A DNA stretch of 51,664 nucleotides, taken from positions 23,555-75,218 of the forward strand of contig FR893165.1 of assembly GCA_000433355.1 (NCBI GenBank). The letters are read 5' to 3'. Positions 16,423 through 25,138 of this stretch are shown here, piece after piece (within the stretch, counting starts at the first letter, position 1; each line of letters begins with the position of its first letter). The notes beneath the pieces are model-generated. The model saw nothing but the letters and a program-made list of their open reading frames with translations. It was not told the DNA's origin and ran no database searches. The DNA comes from Alistipes sp. CAG:435 (GTDB lineage: Bacteria; Bacteroidota; Bacteroidia; Bacteroidales; UBA932). A program made the position numbers and the translations under genes.

Positions 16423-17505
16423 CTTTTCCAGTTCGGACGTGTAGGCGTTAAGCCATTCAGTAGGAGTCTTTCCGGTGTTCACCTTGAACGACATGTTGAA
16501 GGACACCGCTGTATGGAATCCTGACATCTCCGAGACCTCGCAGATTTTCAGTCTGGGATCCTGTTTGAACAGTTCGATCGCCCTCTGCACCCTGTAATAG
16601 TTCACAAACTGCCTGAAATTGCGACCGGAAAGGACATTTATCGTCTTCGACAGGTACAGCTTGTTCGTGAACATCAGATCAGCAAGGCTTGCCATGTCAA
16701 AGGTCTGGTCAAGATAAGGCCTTTTCTCCTCCATGTACATCACAACCCGTCTGTAAAGGTTGTTCATCTTCTTGTCCTCATCAGCCTTCTCAATGTATGA
16801 CGTTCTCAGATTACCCTTTATGATGTCCTTGATCCTTTTCTCCGTGGCACGGTTAATGACGTAGGTCCTGCCTGTCATGGCTCGCAGATAGAGTATGGCG
16901 TAAAGCGCAAGATACATGACCGCAGACACGGCTGTGAGAAAACCTTTCAGATGTCCGGCGGATGTGCCGGCGCATAGGAAAATCATTCCGGCGACCATAA
17001 ACGCTATGGAGTAGAGGAACCGTGAATGTTCCTCCACATTGTGCCATACCGCCGTGTTTCTGAACATGGCTCTTATCCCTGAGAAACGGCGATAGGCTAT
17101 GTAAAGAAAATACGACAGCACGAACAGAAGCATCGGAGCGAACGAATACACAATGCGCTGGCACTTGAAATCAAATGTGCCGGAAGACTTGCACCTGAAA
17201 TACAACAGCATGACGAAACCGAAAATCAGCAGGCATAGCGCCGCCTTGAACGATGTGTCCGGCTTCTCGAACGAACACGGATAGATCACAAGCATTGCCG
17301 TGATGAATGAAAGATCAACCTCCAGTTCAGGAGTGCCAAGCCGGCCGGGAAGAAGAATCTCAGCCAGAATCAGGACAAGTCCTCCGATGGAGGACATAAG
17401 GCGGATGGCATACCTTGCGGAACGGTCGCCCCTGTTGATTCTTAGGTCATAGACCAAGAATATGGACAACTCCAGAAGAGTCAGAAATGTGATGAAAATC
17501 GTCAT
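16420..17505 (-). CDS. Membrane-bound AraC-family transcriptional regulator
   Basis: 361 residues. Six or seven hydrophobic helices fill residues 1-200; the C-terminal about 100 residues are an AraC domain (two helix-turn-helix units) with LADLMFTNKLYLSKTINVLS and the second-HTH signature ICEVSEMSGFHTAVSFNMSF followed by TGKTPTEW. This architecture is common in Bacteroidota for regulators that sense through the membrane. Targets unknown. ATG 17505 is used; an upstream TTG would add eight residues. Confidence 0.88.
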   Translation of the reverse strand: MTIFITFLTLLELSIFLVYDLRINRGDRSARYAIRLMSSIGGLVLILAEILLPGRLGTPELEVDLSFITAMLVIYPCSFEKPDTSFKAALCLLIFGFVMLLYFRCKSSGTFDFKCQRIVYSFAPMLLFVLSYFLYIAYRRFSGIRAMFRNTAVWHNVEEHSRFLYSIAFMVAGMIFLCAGTSAGHLKGFLTAVSAVMYLALYAILYLRAMTGRTYVINRATEKRIKDIIKGNLRTSYIEKADEDKKMNNLYRRVVMYMEEKRPYLDQTFDMASLADLMFTNKLYLSKTINVLSGRNFRQFVNYYRVQRAIELFKQDPRLKICEVSEMSGFHTAVSFNMSFKVNTGKTPTEWLNAYTSELEK

Positions 17506-17538
17506 TGGGTCAATAGTTAGTTCCGGCAAGATAACAAG

Positions 17539-17570
17539 AAAAAGCCCCCGGGCGGTGGTTTGCCAGGGGG
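17539..17570 (-). terminator. Rho-independent terminator after yitT
   Basis: On the minus strand CCCCCTGG pairs with CCCGGGGG (one mismatch, 17570-17563 with 17552-17545), followed by CTTTTTC. It closes the SPOR-M28-leuS-yitT transcript. Confidence 0.7.
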
Positions 17571-17604
17571 TATGAAGTAAAAATCGTGTTTTCTTTATGA
17601 AAAA

Positions 17605-18537
17605 CTAACTTTTCTTTGCACCTTTTATGGAGTCGAAGCCTTGTCCATAGACTCCGCTGACAGAGGAGATGGAGAGGAAGGCGTCAGGATCCACACGCTT
17701 GATCGATCTCAAAAGAAGATTCAGATCCGTCTTTCTGGTGATGACCATAAGGACTGAAGCGGGCTGTTTGGTGTACCAGCCTTCCCCGTTCAAAACGGTC
17801 ACACCTCTGTGGAAATCCTTGGAGACCATGTCGGCGATCTCCTCATAGTGTCTTGAAAGAATAAACAGCTGGACACTCTGCTTGGAGCCGGCCAGATAGA
17901 GATCCACCACGTGGCCGCAGACAGTCACGATGATCATGCCATAAACAGCGATAGAGAACTTACTGTCAAACGGAATCCTTTGTCCGTCAACATCGAAGGA
18001 CGGGAACAACAGCGACGAAGCGATGATGAACACATCCATAGTGAGGATAATGCGTCCTGGAGATATATTCCTGAATTTCGTGATGATCAATGCGACTATG
18101 TCCGTCCCTCCCGTGCTTCCGCCTTGGGAAATCGACATTCCGATGCCGAGACCGGCCATCGAACCACCGATGATCGAACACATCAGTTTCCCGTTCGACA
18201 GAGCGAAGTCCTGGATGATCGTCTCAGGGATAATGGACTGGAACACATTCAGACAGACGGAGGCAAGTATTATGGCATACACCGTCTTCGCGCCGAACGC
18301 GGGCCCGATGATGATCACCGAGATAATCAAAAGCACAGTATTTATCACAAAATAGGAATATCCCATCTTGAGACCGGTGGCATACTGGATGATGGCGCTT
18401 ATACCGGAGACTCCGCCGCCGATAAGGTTGTTCGGAGTCAGGAATATCGCCCAGCCCACAGTATAGATGACTATACCAAGAGTGATGAGGAGATATTCCT
18501 TGACTCCTCTTAGGATTGTGGAAGAAGAAACCGCCAT
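17605..18537 (-). CDS. YitT family membrane protein (DUF161 + DUF2179)
   Basis: 310 residues. Five or six hydrophobic helices occupy residues 12-205 and include the YitT hallmarks NNLIGGGVSGISAII and SQGGSTGGTDIVALI. The last about 80 residues form a DUF2179 domain (HRGVTVLNGEGWYTKQP, VLMVITRKTDLNLLLRSIKR). Function is unknown; DUF2179 is suspected to bind a small ligand. ATG 18537 lies 3 nt after the leuS stop, so the two genes are co-transcribed. Confidence 0.9.
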   Translation of the reverse strand: MAVSSSTILRGVKEYLLITLGIVIYTVGWAIFLTPNNLIGGGVSGISAIIQYATGLKMGYSYFVINTVLLIISVIIIGPAFGAKTVYAIILASVCLNVFQSIIPETIIQDFALSNGKLMCSIIGGSMAGLGIGMSISQGGSTGGTDIVALIITKFRNISPGRIILTMDVFIIASSLLFPSFDVDGQRIPFDSKFSIAVYGMIIVTVCGHVVDLYLAGSKQSVQLFILSRHYEEIADMVSKDFHRGVTVLNGEGWYTKQPASVLMVITRKTDLNLLLRSIKRVDPDAFLSISSVSGVYGQGFDSIKGAKKS

Positions 18538-18540
18538 AGA

Positions 18541-21306
18541 CTATTTCAAAACAAAGTTCACAATCTTGCCCGGAACGACGATAACCTTGACGACGTTCTG
18601 TCCGCCAACATACTTGGACGTCTGCTCCATCTCACGGATCCGTGCCTCTACCTCCTTAGGTGAAAGGGATTTAGGGAGATCCACGGTGAAGCGCATCTTG
18701 CCGTTGAAGGAAACCGGATATGTCACGTTGTCCTCAGCGGCGAGAGCGGCGTTGAACTCAGGGAAATGAGCGAATGTGATGCTCTCGTTGTGTCCAAGGG
18801 CCTCCCAAAGTTCCTCAGCGATGTGAGGGGTGAACGGAGAGAGCATAACTGTCAGCGGCTCAAGGATCTCACGCTTGTGGCACTTGAGACCGGACAGTTC
18901 ATTCAGGGCGATCATAAACGCGCTGACCGTCGTGTTGTAGGAGAAGTGCTCGATGTCGTCCTGCTCCTTGGTGATCAGCTTATGGAGGACCTTCAGCTCG
19001 GCCGGAGTGGCCTTCTCGTCGGTCACGATGAAGTTGTCACCATCGTAGAAGAGCCTCCAGAACTTGCGCAGGAATCTGTTCACGCCATCGATACCCTTTG
19101 TGTCCCAAGGCTTTGACTGCTCAAGAGGTCCGAGGAACATCTCGTAGAGACGGAGGGTGTCGGCACCGTAGTCGTCACAGATCCTGTCCGGATTGACAAC
19201 GTTGTACATCGACTTGCTCATCTTCTCCACGGCCCATCCGCAGACATATTCACCGTTCTCAAGGATGAACTCCGCGTCGGCGAACTCCGGTCTCCATTTC
19301 TTGAAGGCTTCAAGGTCGAGCTTGTCGTTGCGGACGATGTTGATGTCCACGTGGATCTCGGTGGTCTCGTACTGGTCCTTCAGACCAAGTGAGACGAACG
19401 TGTTGGTGCCCACGATCCTGTAAACGAAGTTGGAGCGTCCCTGGATCATACCCTGGTTGACCAGCTTGCGGAACGGCTCGTCCTCGCAGACATAACCAAG
19501 GTCAAAGAGGAACTTGTCCCAGAAGCGGGAATATATAAGGTGTCCCGTAGCGTGCTCTGTACCACCGATGTACAGATCCACATCACGCCAATATTCATCA
19601 ACCTTCCTATCGACGAGAGCCTCGTTGTTGTGAGGGTCCATATAGCGGAGGTAGTAGGCGCTTGATCCGGCGAAGCCCGGCATCGTGCTGGTCTCCAGAG
19701 GATAACCCTCGTAGGTCCAGTCCTTCGCCCTCGCGAGAGGCGGCTCACCGTTCTCGGTAGGTTTGAACTCCGTGATCTCAGGCAGCTGGAGAGGCAGTTT
19801 CTCGAACGGAACCGGAGTCGGGATGCCGTCCTTGTAGTAGATCGGGAACGGCTCGCCCCAGTACCTCTGGCGGCTGAAAATCGCGTCACGGAGACGGTAG
19901 TTGACCTTCCTGTGACCGATTCCGTGCTTCTCGACGTAGTCGATGGCGGCTGGAATGGCCTCCTTGACATCCAATCCGTTAAGGAATCCGGAGTTGATCA
20001 TCTTGCCTTCCTTCGCGTCGAAGCTTTCATCGCTGACATCGCAGCCCTCGATCAGAGGGATGATCGGCAGACCGAACTTCTTGGCGAACGCATAGTCGCG
20101 GCTGTCGTGGGCAGGAACGGCCATAATGGCGCCTGTGCCGTAACCCGCAAGGACATATTCAGAAATCCAGATCGGAACTTTGTCGCCGGTCATCGGGTTC
20201 ACTCCATAAGAGCCGCTGAACACGCCGGTGACGGTCTTGGTCTGGGCTATCCTTTCGCGCTCGGTCTTCTTTTTCACAGCGGCAAGATATTCATCCACAG
20301 CCTCTTTCTGATCCGGAGCGGTCAGAAGCGGCACGAGGTCGCTCTCTGGCGCAAGCACCATAAAGGTCACTCCGAACATCGTGTCCGCGCGAGTCGTGAA
20401 TATGGTCACATCGTGCTCTGTCTCACCGTTGTAGCACTTGAACACAGCCTCGCAGCCGTTGGACTTTCCGATCCAGTTGCGCTGCATCTCCTTGAGGGAG
20501 TCGGTCCAGTCTATCTTGTCCAGACCTTCGAGAAGCCTTCCGGCATAAGCCGAAACCCTGAGCTGCCACTGCTTCATCTTCTTCTGCTCCACAGGGAAGC
20601 CTCCGCGGACTGAAAGGCCATCCTTCACCTCGTCGTTGGCGAGCACGGTTCCGAGTCCGGCGCACCAGTTCACCGCCGTCTCTCCCTGATAGGCGATGCG
20701 GTAGTTCATCAGCGCGTCCGACTTCTCTTTTTCGGAATATGCCTGCCACTGCTCCGCCGTGAACGGTTCGTGCTCCGTGCAGGCGGCGTTTACGGCAGTG
20801 CTTCCGCCTTTCTCGAACACGGCTATCAAATCCTCGATCGGACGAGCCTTCTGAGCGTCATTGTCGTACCAAGAGCCGAACATCTTCAGGAAAGCCCACT
20901 GGGTCCACTTGTAGTAGGCCGGATCGCAGGTGCGAAGCTCACGGCTCCAATCGTAGGAGAAACCGATCCTGTCCATCTGCTGACGGTAACGGTTGATGTT
21001 GTTGACCGTCGTCACCTCCGGATGCTGCCCGGTCTGGATGGCGTACTGCTCGGCAGGAAGGCCGAAAGCGTCGTACCCCATCGGGTGAAGCACATTGAAG
21101 CCCTTGAGTCTCTTGTAGCGGGAATATATGTCGCTGGCGATGTAGCCCAGCGGATGGCCGACGTGCAGACCTGCTCCGGACGGATAAGGGAACATATCCA
21201 GAACATAGAACTTCGGCTTGGAAGGATCCTCCTTCGTCTTGAAAGTGCCGTTCTGGGCCCAGTAGGCCTGCCACTTTTTCTCAATTTTCCTGAAATCGTA
21301 GTCCAT
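18541..21306 (-). CDS. leuS: Leucyl-tRNA synthetase
   Basis: 921 residues, close to the family norm. HIGH-type motif PYPSGAGLHVGHPLGYIASD (about residues 42-61), CP1 editing domain with threonine-rich TIFTTRADTMFG and the editing Asp region MAVPAHDSRDYAF, then the KMSKS motif in VEKMSKSMYNVVNPDRICDD near 690 and a C-terminal anticodon domain. Charges tRNA-Leu; a tRNA-Leu gene is 5 kb away but unrelated in transcription. Starts 17 nt after the upstream M28-like gene. Confidence 0.97.
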   Translation of the reverse strand: MDYDFRKIEKKWQAYWAQNGTFKTKEDPSKPKFYVLDMFPYPSGAGLHVGHPLGYIASDIYSRYKRLKGFNVLHPMGYDAFGLPAEQYAIQTGQHPEVTTVNNINRYRQQMDRIGFSYDWSRELRTCDPAYYKWTQWAFLKMFGSWYDNDAQKARPIEDLIAVFEKGGSTAVNAACTEHEPFTAEQWQAYSEKEKSDALMNYRIAYQGETAVNWCAGLGTVLANDEVKDGLSVRGGFPVEQKKMKQWQLRVSAYAGRLLEGLDKIDWTDSLKEMQRNWIGKSNGCEAVFKCYNGETEHDVTIFTTRADTMFGVTFMVLAPESDLVPLLTAPDQKEAVDEYLAAVKKKTERERIAQTKTVTGVFSGSYGVNPMTGDKVPIWISEYVLAGYGTGAIMAVPAHDSRDYAFAKKFGLPIIPLIEGCDVSDESFDAKEGKMINSGFLNGLDVKEAIPAAIDYVEKHGIGHRKVNYRLRDAIFSRQRYWGEPFPIYYKDGIPTPVPFEKLPLQLPEITEFKPTENGEPPLARAKDWTYEGYPLETSTMPGFAGSSAYYLRYMDPHNNEALVDRKVDEYWRDVDLYIGGTEHATGHLIYSRFWDKFLFDLGYVCEDEPFRKLVNQGMIQGRSNFVYRIVGTNTFVSLGLKDQYETTEIHVDINIVRNDKLDLEAFKKWRPEFADAEFILENGEYVCGWAVEKMSKSMYNVVNPDRICDDYGADTLRLYEMFLGPLEQSKPWDTKGIDGVNRFLRKFWRLFYDGDNFIVTDEKATPAELKVLHKLITKEQDDIEHFSYNTTVSAFMIALNELSGLKCHKREILEPLTVMLSPFTPHIAEELWEALGHNESITFAHFPEFNAALAAEDNVTYPVSFNGKMRFTVDLPKSLSPKEVEARIREMEQTSKYVGGQNVVKVIVVPGKIVNFVLK

Positions 21307-21323
21307 TTTATTACTGTTGTTTA

Positions 21324-22700
21324 TTAATTATCGTGTCTTTTCAGTCCGAAACTGCCTTTCTTCTCAAGCCGGAACTCGACGTAGAGCGACATTCTGGACT
21401 TCACTTTCTTGCCACGCAGCCAACCAGGCTTCCAGTCCGGAGACGCGCTGATGATCCGCACGGCTTCCTCGTCAAGAAGCGGATCAACACCCTTGAGCAC
21501 CTTGACATCACGGACCTTGCCCTTCTCATCGATCACAAAATCCACAAGCACACGGCCCTGTATTCCGTTCTTGACGGCCTCCTTAGGGTATTTCATATAG
21601 GTATATACCCATTTCTCAAGGAATACCCTCGGGTCACGGCTGCCAAGGAATGACGGCCTGTAGTCGCAATCATAATACGGCACAACGGCATCATCACCCT
21701 TGTCCGCGCTCGTCAATCCCGACAGATCCGAAGGGTTGAATATCGGCTTGGGACCGTTGATGAGAGCCACTGAATAGTTATAGACATATTCAAGTTCCCT
21801 CTCCATCGTGTCGTAGTCGATTATTGATTGCGTGTCACGTTCGGTGCCATATTCAGGGTAATGTCCTGTGGTGAAGAGGATTGAAGGGATCTCCTTGTCG
21901 TAGAAAGCCCTGTGGTCGGAAGGGTAAGGCTCCTGCGCCGTGAGGGTCGGCAGGATCGGCTGAAGCTGCCCGGCCATCGACTTGACGACCTCGTTCATAT
22001 CTGCGTTGGAGGAGGTGTAGGCGTAGAATCCGTCACCGCCGGTGCCCACCATATCCAGGTTGACCATCGCATCGATGTCAGCCACATCCGAGAACGCCCT
22101 GTTCAGGAAATACCACGAACCGGCGTAAGTCTGCATGGAGGCACCGAACGCCACGAACAGCACCGACCGCCCCAGCAGCGGGCTGTTGGTCTGGAGCATC
22201 CGCGCCAGTTCCAGCATCATCGCAAGCCCCGAAGCGTTGCCGTTGGCTCCGTAATATGTCCGCTCGACAGTACGTCCGTCTATCGTCATCGTGTCCATGC
22301 CGAGATTGTCCATCCTCGCGCCGATCACTATGTATTTATTCCTCAGAGTCTTGTCCCCGCCTTGGATGAACGCGCAGACGTTGCGCGAGGTAAGCGTGTC
22401 GCCATTCTCCTGACGGATGCCGAACACATCGCCGTCCTCTCCGGACAGCACGTCAACTCCATATTTCTTGAATATCCCGGTGACATATTCAGCGGTCATT
22501 CTCTCGCCTTCGGAGCCGGCCTTGCGCCCCTCCATAACGGCCGCCGAGATGGTCGATACGTGTTCCTTGAACGCCCGGATTGTCTCGCTGTCATTCAGAT
22601 CGGCGTAGGACGCTCCGTTTTTGAACTGTGCGTTGACCGGGATCATCCCGATGAAGATGGCGCAGATGGCCGAAATGATCGTGATTTTTCCTTTCATCAT
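21324..22700 (-). CDS. M28-like peptidase fold with degenerate active site, fused to a TonB C-terminal domain
   Basis: 458 residues. Signal peptide (1-25, cleavage near PVNAQ), M28 aminopeptidase-type fold (about 30-315) and a TonB/energy-transducer C-terminal domain (about 365-445: YPKEAVKNGIQGRVLVDFVI, VLKGVDPLLDEEAVRIISAS). Compared with the M28 metal and catalytic sites, the usual His is Arg129 (GARMDNLG), the bridging Asp is Gly154 (GANGNASG), the Glu-Glu pair is Ser188-Met189 (FGASMQTYAGS) and the last His region is altered (TTGHYPEYG); only Asp216 (NLDMVG) is kept. It is therefore probably a non-catalytic, periplasmic binding protein. ATG 22700 overlaps the TGA of the SPOR gene by four bases. 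Confidence 0.82.
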   Translation of the reverse strand: MMKGKITIISAICAIFIGMIPVNAQFKNGASYADLNDSETIRAFKEHVSTISAAVMEGRKAGSEGERMTAEYVTGIFKKYGVDVLSGEDGDVFGIRQENGDTLTSRNVCAFIQGGDKTLRNKYIVIGARMDNLGMDTMTIDGRTVERTYYGANGNASGLAMMLELARMLQTNSPLLGRSVLFVAFGASMQTYAGSWYFLNRAFSDVADIDAMVNLDMVGTGGDGFYAYTSSNADMNEVVKSMAGQLQPILPTLTAQEPYPSDHRAFYDKEIPSILFTTGHYPEYGTERDTQSIIDYDTMERELEYVYNYSVALINGPKPIFNPSDLSGLTSADKGDDAVVPYYDCDYRPSFLGSRDPRVFLEKWVYTYMKYPKEAVKNGIQGRVLVDFVIDEKGKVRDVKVLKGVDPLLDEEAVRIISASPDWKPGWLRGKKVKSRMSLYVEFRLEKKGSFGLKRHDN

Positions 22701-23167
22701 TGTTTCCTTTCTAAAATCCACGCGCCCTTAGGGCAAAAATCCTGCCTTTGCAGCTCTTCCAACGATTTCTTGGCCTGAGCCTCGTCATCTGTCGGACACA
22801 CACCCACGGCTGTGCTGTTCCTGAAAGTGAGCAGTTCGCACTTATACCCCTTCGCCGCTATCTCCTCGACATACCGCTCGGCATTCTCTTTGCTGGAGAA
22901 CGAGCCCAGAATCACACAAAAACGATAGCGATGGTTGGCAAGACGCACAGAATCGGCGGCGGCAAGCGAGTCCGCCTCGGCCTTTCGGGCCCTCTCCAGC
23001 GAGTCCTGACGGATCCGCAGCGCCTCCTCTTCCTGACGGATGGCCTCAGCCTTAGCCTCAATCCATTCAGAGTCAGGCCGTCCGGCGAGCCTTCGGAAGA
23101 AGTCGCAGCCCGTCACCGCAGTGGCGACAAGTGTCATAACCGCTATTGTCAGAAACGTATTTTTCAT
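22697..23167 (-). CDS. SPOR-domain lipoprotein
   Basis: 156 residues. Lipoprotein signal with lipobox VTGC (Cys21), a charged alpha-helical segment (about 40-78, EAKAEAIRQEEEALRIRQDS, coiled-coil-like) and a SPOR domain (about 80-156: RFCVILGSFSSKENAERYVE, GYKCELLTFRNSTAVGV). SPOR domains bind denuded glycan strands of septal peptidoglycan, so a cell-envelope or division role is likely. First gene of the SPOR-M28-leuS-yitT run. Confidence 0.87.
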   Translation of the reverse strand: MKNTFLTIAVMTLVATAVTGCDFFRRLAGRPDSEWIEAKAEAIRQEEEALRIRQDSLERARKAEADSLAAADSVRLANHRYRFCVILGSFSSKENAERYVEEIAAKGYKCELLTFRNSTAVGVCPTDDEAQAKKSLEELQRQDFCPKGAWILERKQ

Positions 23168-23173
23168 AACTTA

Positions 23174-23204
23174 CAAAGTTAGTCAAAATTCCACCCTAAG
23201 CAAA
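23174..23204 (-). promoter_or_regulatory. Promoter of the SPOR-M28-leuS-yitT run
   Basis: Minus-strand TTTG (23204-23201), 19-nt spacer, TAACTTTG (23181-23174). The box ends 6 nt before ATG 23167, predicting a leaderless or nearly leaderless transcript. Confidence 0.7.
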
Positions 23205-23220
23205 AATATAAAATTATAAG

Positions 23221-23228
23221 TATATTTG
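23221..23228 (+). promoter_or_regulatory. -7 box of the PycB-like gene
   Basis: TATATTTG, exact TAnnTTTG match, 23 nt before ATG 23252. No clear -33 box. Confidence 0.5.
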
Positions 23229-23251
23229 TAAATCAGATAAGCAAGAACATT

Positions 23252-25138
23252 ATGGCAAGAGAGATCAAATTTTCCCTCGTTTACAGGGATATGTGGCAGT
23301 CGTCCGGCAAGTACGTTCCCCGCGTGGACCAACTTGTCGAGGTGGCACCGGCCATCATTGATATGGGCTGCTTCGACCGCGTCGAGACCAACGGCGGCGC
23401 GTTCGAGCAGGTGAACCTCCTTTTCGGCGAAAACCCTAACGTGGCCGTCCGCCGCTGGACCGCCCCTTTCCACAAGGCCGGCATCCAGACGCATATGCTT
23501 GAAAGAGGCCTCAACGCCCTCAGAATGAACCCGGTTCCGGCCGATGTCAGGGAACTGATGTTCAAGGTCAAGAAAAAGCAGGGCACCGACATCTCCCGCT
23601 CCTTCTGCGGCCTGAACGACCACAGGAACCTGCGCCGCTCCGTCGAGTTCGCCAAGAAAGGCGGAATGATCTCGCAGGTGGCCCTCTCCATCACCAACTC
23701 CCCTGTCCACACTGTTGAATATTACATGGGCATCGTCAACAAGGTCGTTGAATATGGAGCCGACGAGATCTGCCTCAAGGATATGGCGGGAATCGGCCGT
23801 CCGACCTTCCTCGGCCAGCTCACACGCGACATCAAGAAGAAATACCCTCATATTCTTGTCCAGTACCACGGCCACTCGGGACCGGGATTCTCCCCTGCCT
23901 CGATGCTTGAGGTGGCCCGCGCCGGCGCTGATGTCCTGGACGTGGCCGTCGAGCCGCTCTCCTGGGGCAAGGTCCATCCGGACGTGATCACCATCAGGGA
24001 GATGCTGAAGGCCGACGGATTCCTTGTGAAGGATCTGAATATGGACGCATACATGGAGGTGCGCCGCCTCACGCAGAAGTTTATCGACGACTTCCTCGGC
24101 TACTGGATCAACCCTTCCAACGCCAAGATGAGCTCGCTGCTCGTGGGCTGCGGCCTTCCTGGCGGAATGATGGGCTCGATGATGGCCGACCTCAAGGGCT
24201 TCCAAGGCGCCATCAACGCCGCCGAAAGGGCTCACGGCCGTCCTGAGATCAGCCTCGACACCCTGATGGTCAAGCTGTTCCAGGAGGTTGAATATGTCTG
24301 GCCGCGTCTCGGATTCCCGCCACTTGTGACTCCGTTCAGCCAGTACACGAAGAACACCGCGCTGATGAACCTCCTGAACCTTCTTAACGGCAAGCCTCGC
24401 TGGACCACGATCGACAAGGACACCTGGAACATGATCCTCGGCAAGATGGGCCGCCTCCCTGGAGAGCTCGCTCCGGAGATCGTACAGCTCGCCAAGGAGA
24501 AAGGCATGGAGTTCTACACCGGCGACCCTCAGGAGATGTACCCGGACGAGCTTCCGAAATTCCGTCAGATGATGAAGGAAGAGGGCTGGGACGAAGGTCA
24601 GGACGAGGAGGAACTCTTCGAGTTCGCGATGCACGAGCGCCAGTACAGGGACTATCGGAGCGGCGTGGCCAAAGAGCGCTTCAACGCCGAGCTGGCCGAC
24701 CTCAAGGCCAAGGCGAACGCCCCGATCGAGGTGGTGCGTCCTGTGGTCGAGATGCCGAAGTTCGATGTGGATGAATATACCAGGCGCTACCCTCACGCCG
24801 TTCCTGTCCAGGCTCCGGCCAAGGGTCAGCTTCTCTGGCAGGTCGACGTGGAGGACGATTCCGTAGCGCCGATCGCCGGCACAGAGGTCAAGGCCGGAAA
24901 GGGCATAGGCTTCGTGCAGACATATTACGGAATGGAGGAACTGGTTCCCGCCGTTGACGGTCGCATAGTGACCACCCTCGGCAAGCAGGGTGACAAGGTC
25001 GCCAAAGGTGAGATCGTCGCCTTTGTCGAAGGTGCCGCCGACGCCGCCGACGCAGCGGATGATGCCGGTGCAGCCGGTTCCGCTGGCGCAGCCGGGGATG
25101 CAGGTGTAGCCGGTTCCGCTGGCGCAGCCGCCAAGTAA
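23252..25138 (+). CDS. PycB/oxaloacetate-decarboxylase-alpha-like carboxyltransferase with degenerate biotinyl domain
   Basis: 628 residues. The N-terminal TIM-barrel carboxyltransferase domain has YRDMWQSSGKYVPR (Asp13), the carboxy-lysine region CLKDMAGIG (Lys176) and QYHGHSGPG (His206, His208), where most relatives have H-T-H-D-T-S-G. A PYC-type helical domain follows. Residues about 520-593 look like a biotinyl/lipoyl domain, but the AMKM-type lysine position reads TYYGMEEL (about 557-564) with no Lys. The last 35 residues are an Ala/Gly/Asp-rich repeat tail. Expected role is carboxyl transfer between oxaloacetate and pyruvate; here biotin would have to come from another protein. Monocistronic, with a hairpin terminator after it. 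Confidence 0.82.
   Translation: MAREIKFSLVYRDMWQSSGKYVPRVDQLVEVAPAIIDMGCFDRVETNGGAFEQVNLLFGENPNVAVRRWTAPFHKAGIQTHMLERGLNALRMNPVPADVRELMFKVKKKQGTDISRSFCGLNDHRNLRRSVEFAKKGGMISQVALSITNSPVHTVEYYMGIVNKVVEYGADEICLKDMAGIGRPTFLGQLTRDIKKKYPHILVQYHGHSGPGFSPASMLEVARAGADVLDVAVEPLSWGKVHPDVITIREMLKADGFLVKDLNMDAYMEVRRLTQKFIDDFLGYWINPSNAKMSSLLVGCGLPGGMMGSMMADLKGFQGAINAAERAHGRPEISLDTLMVKLFQEVEYVWPRLGFPPLVTPFSQYTKNTALMNLLNLLNGKPRWTTIDKDTWNMILGKMGRLPGELAPEIVQLAKEKGMEFYTGDPQEMYPDELPKFRQMMKEEGWDEGQDEEELFEFAMHERQYRDYRSGVAKERFNAELADLKAKANAPIEVVRPVVEMPKFDVDEYTRRYPHAVPVQAPAKGQLLWQVDVEDDSVAPIAGTEVKAGKGIGFVQTYYGMEELVPAVDGRIVTTLGKQGDKVAKGEIVAFVEGAADAADAADDAGAAGSAGAAGDAGVAGSAGAAAK

Noticed and set aside
23183..24796. 537-codon open frame antisense to the PycB-like gene
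   Set aside because: It mirrors the GC-rich codon pattern of the sense gene, has no recognisable domain and no promoter; its sequence is a complement artefact.
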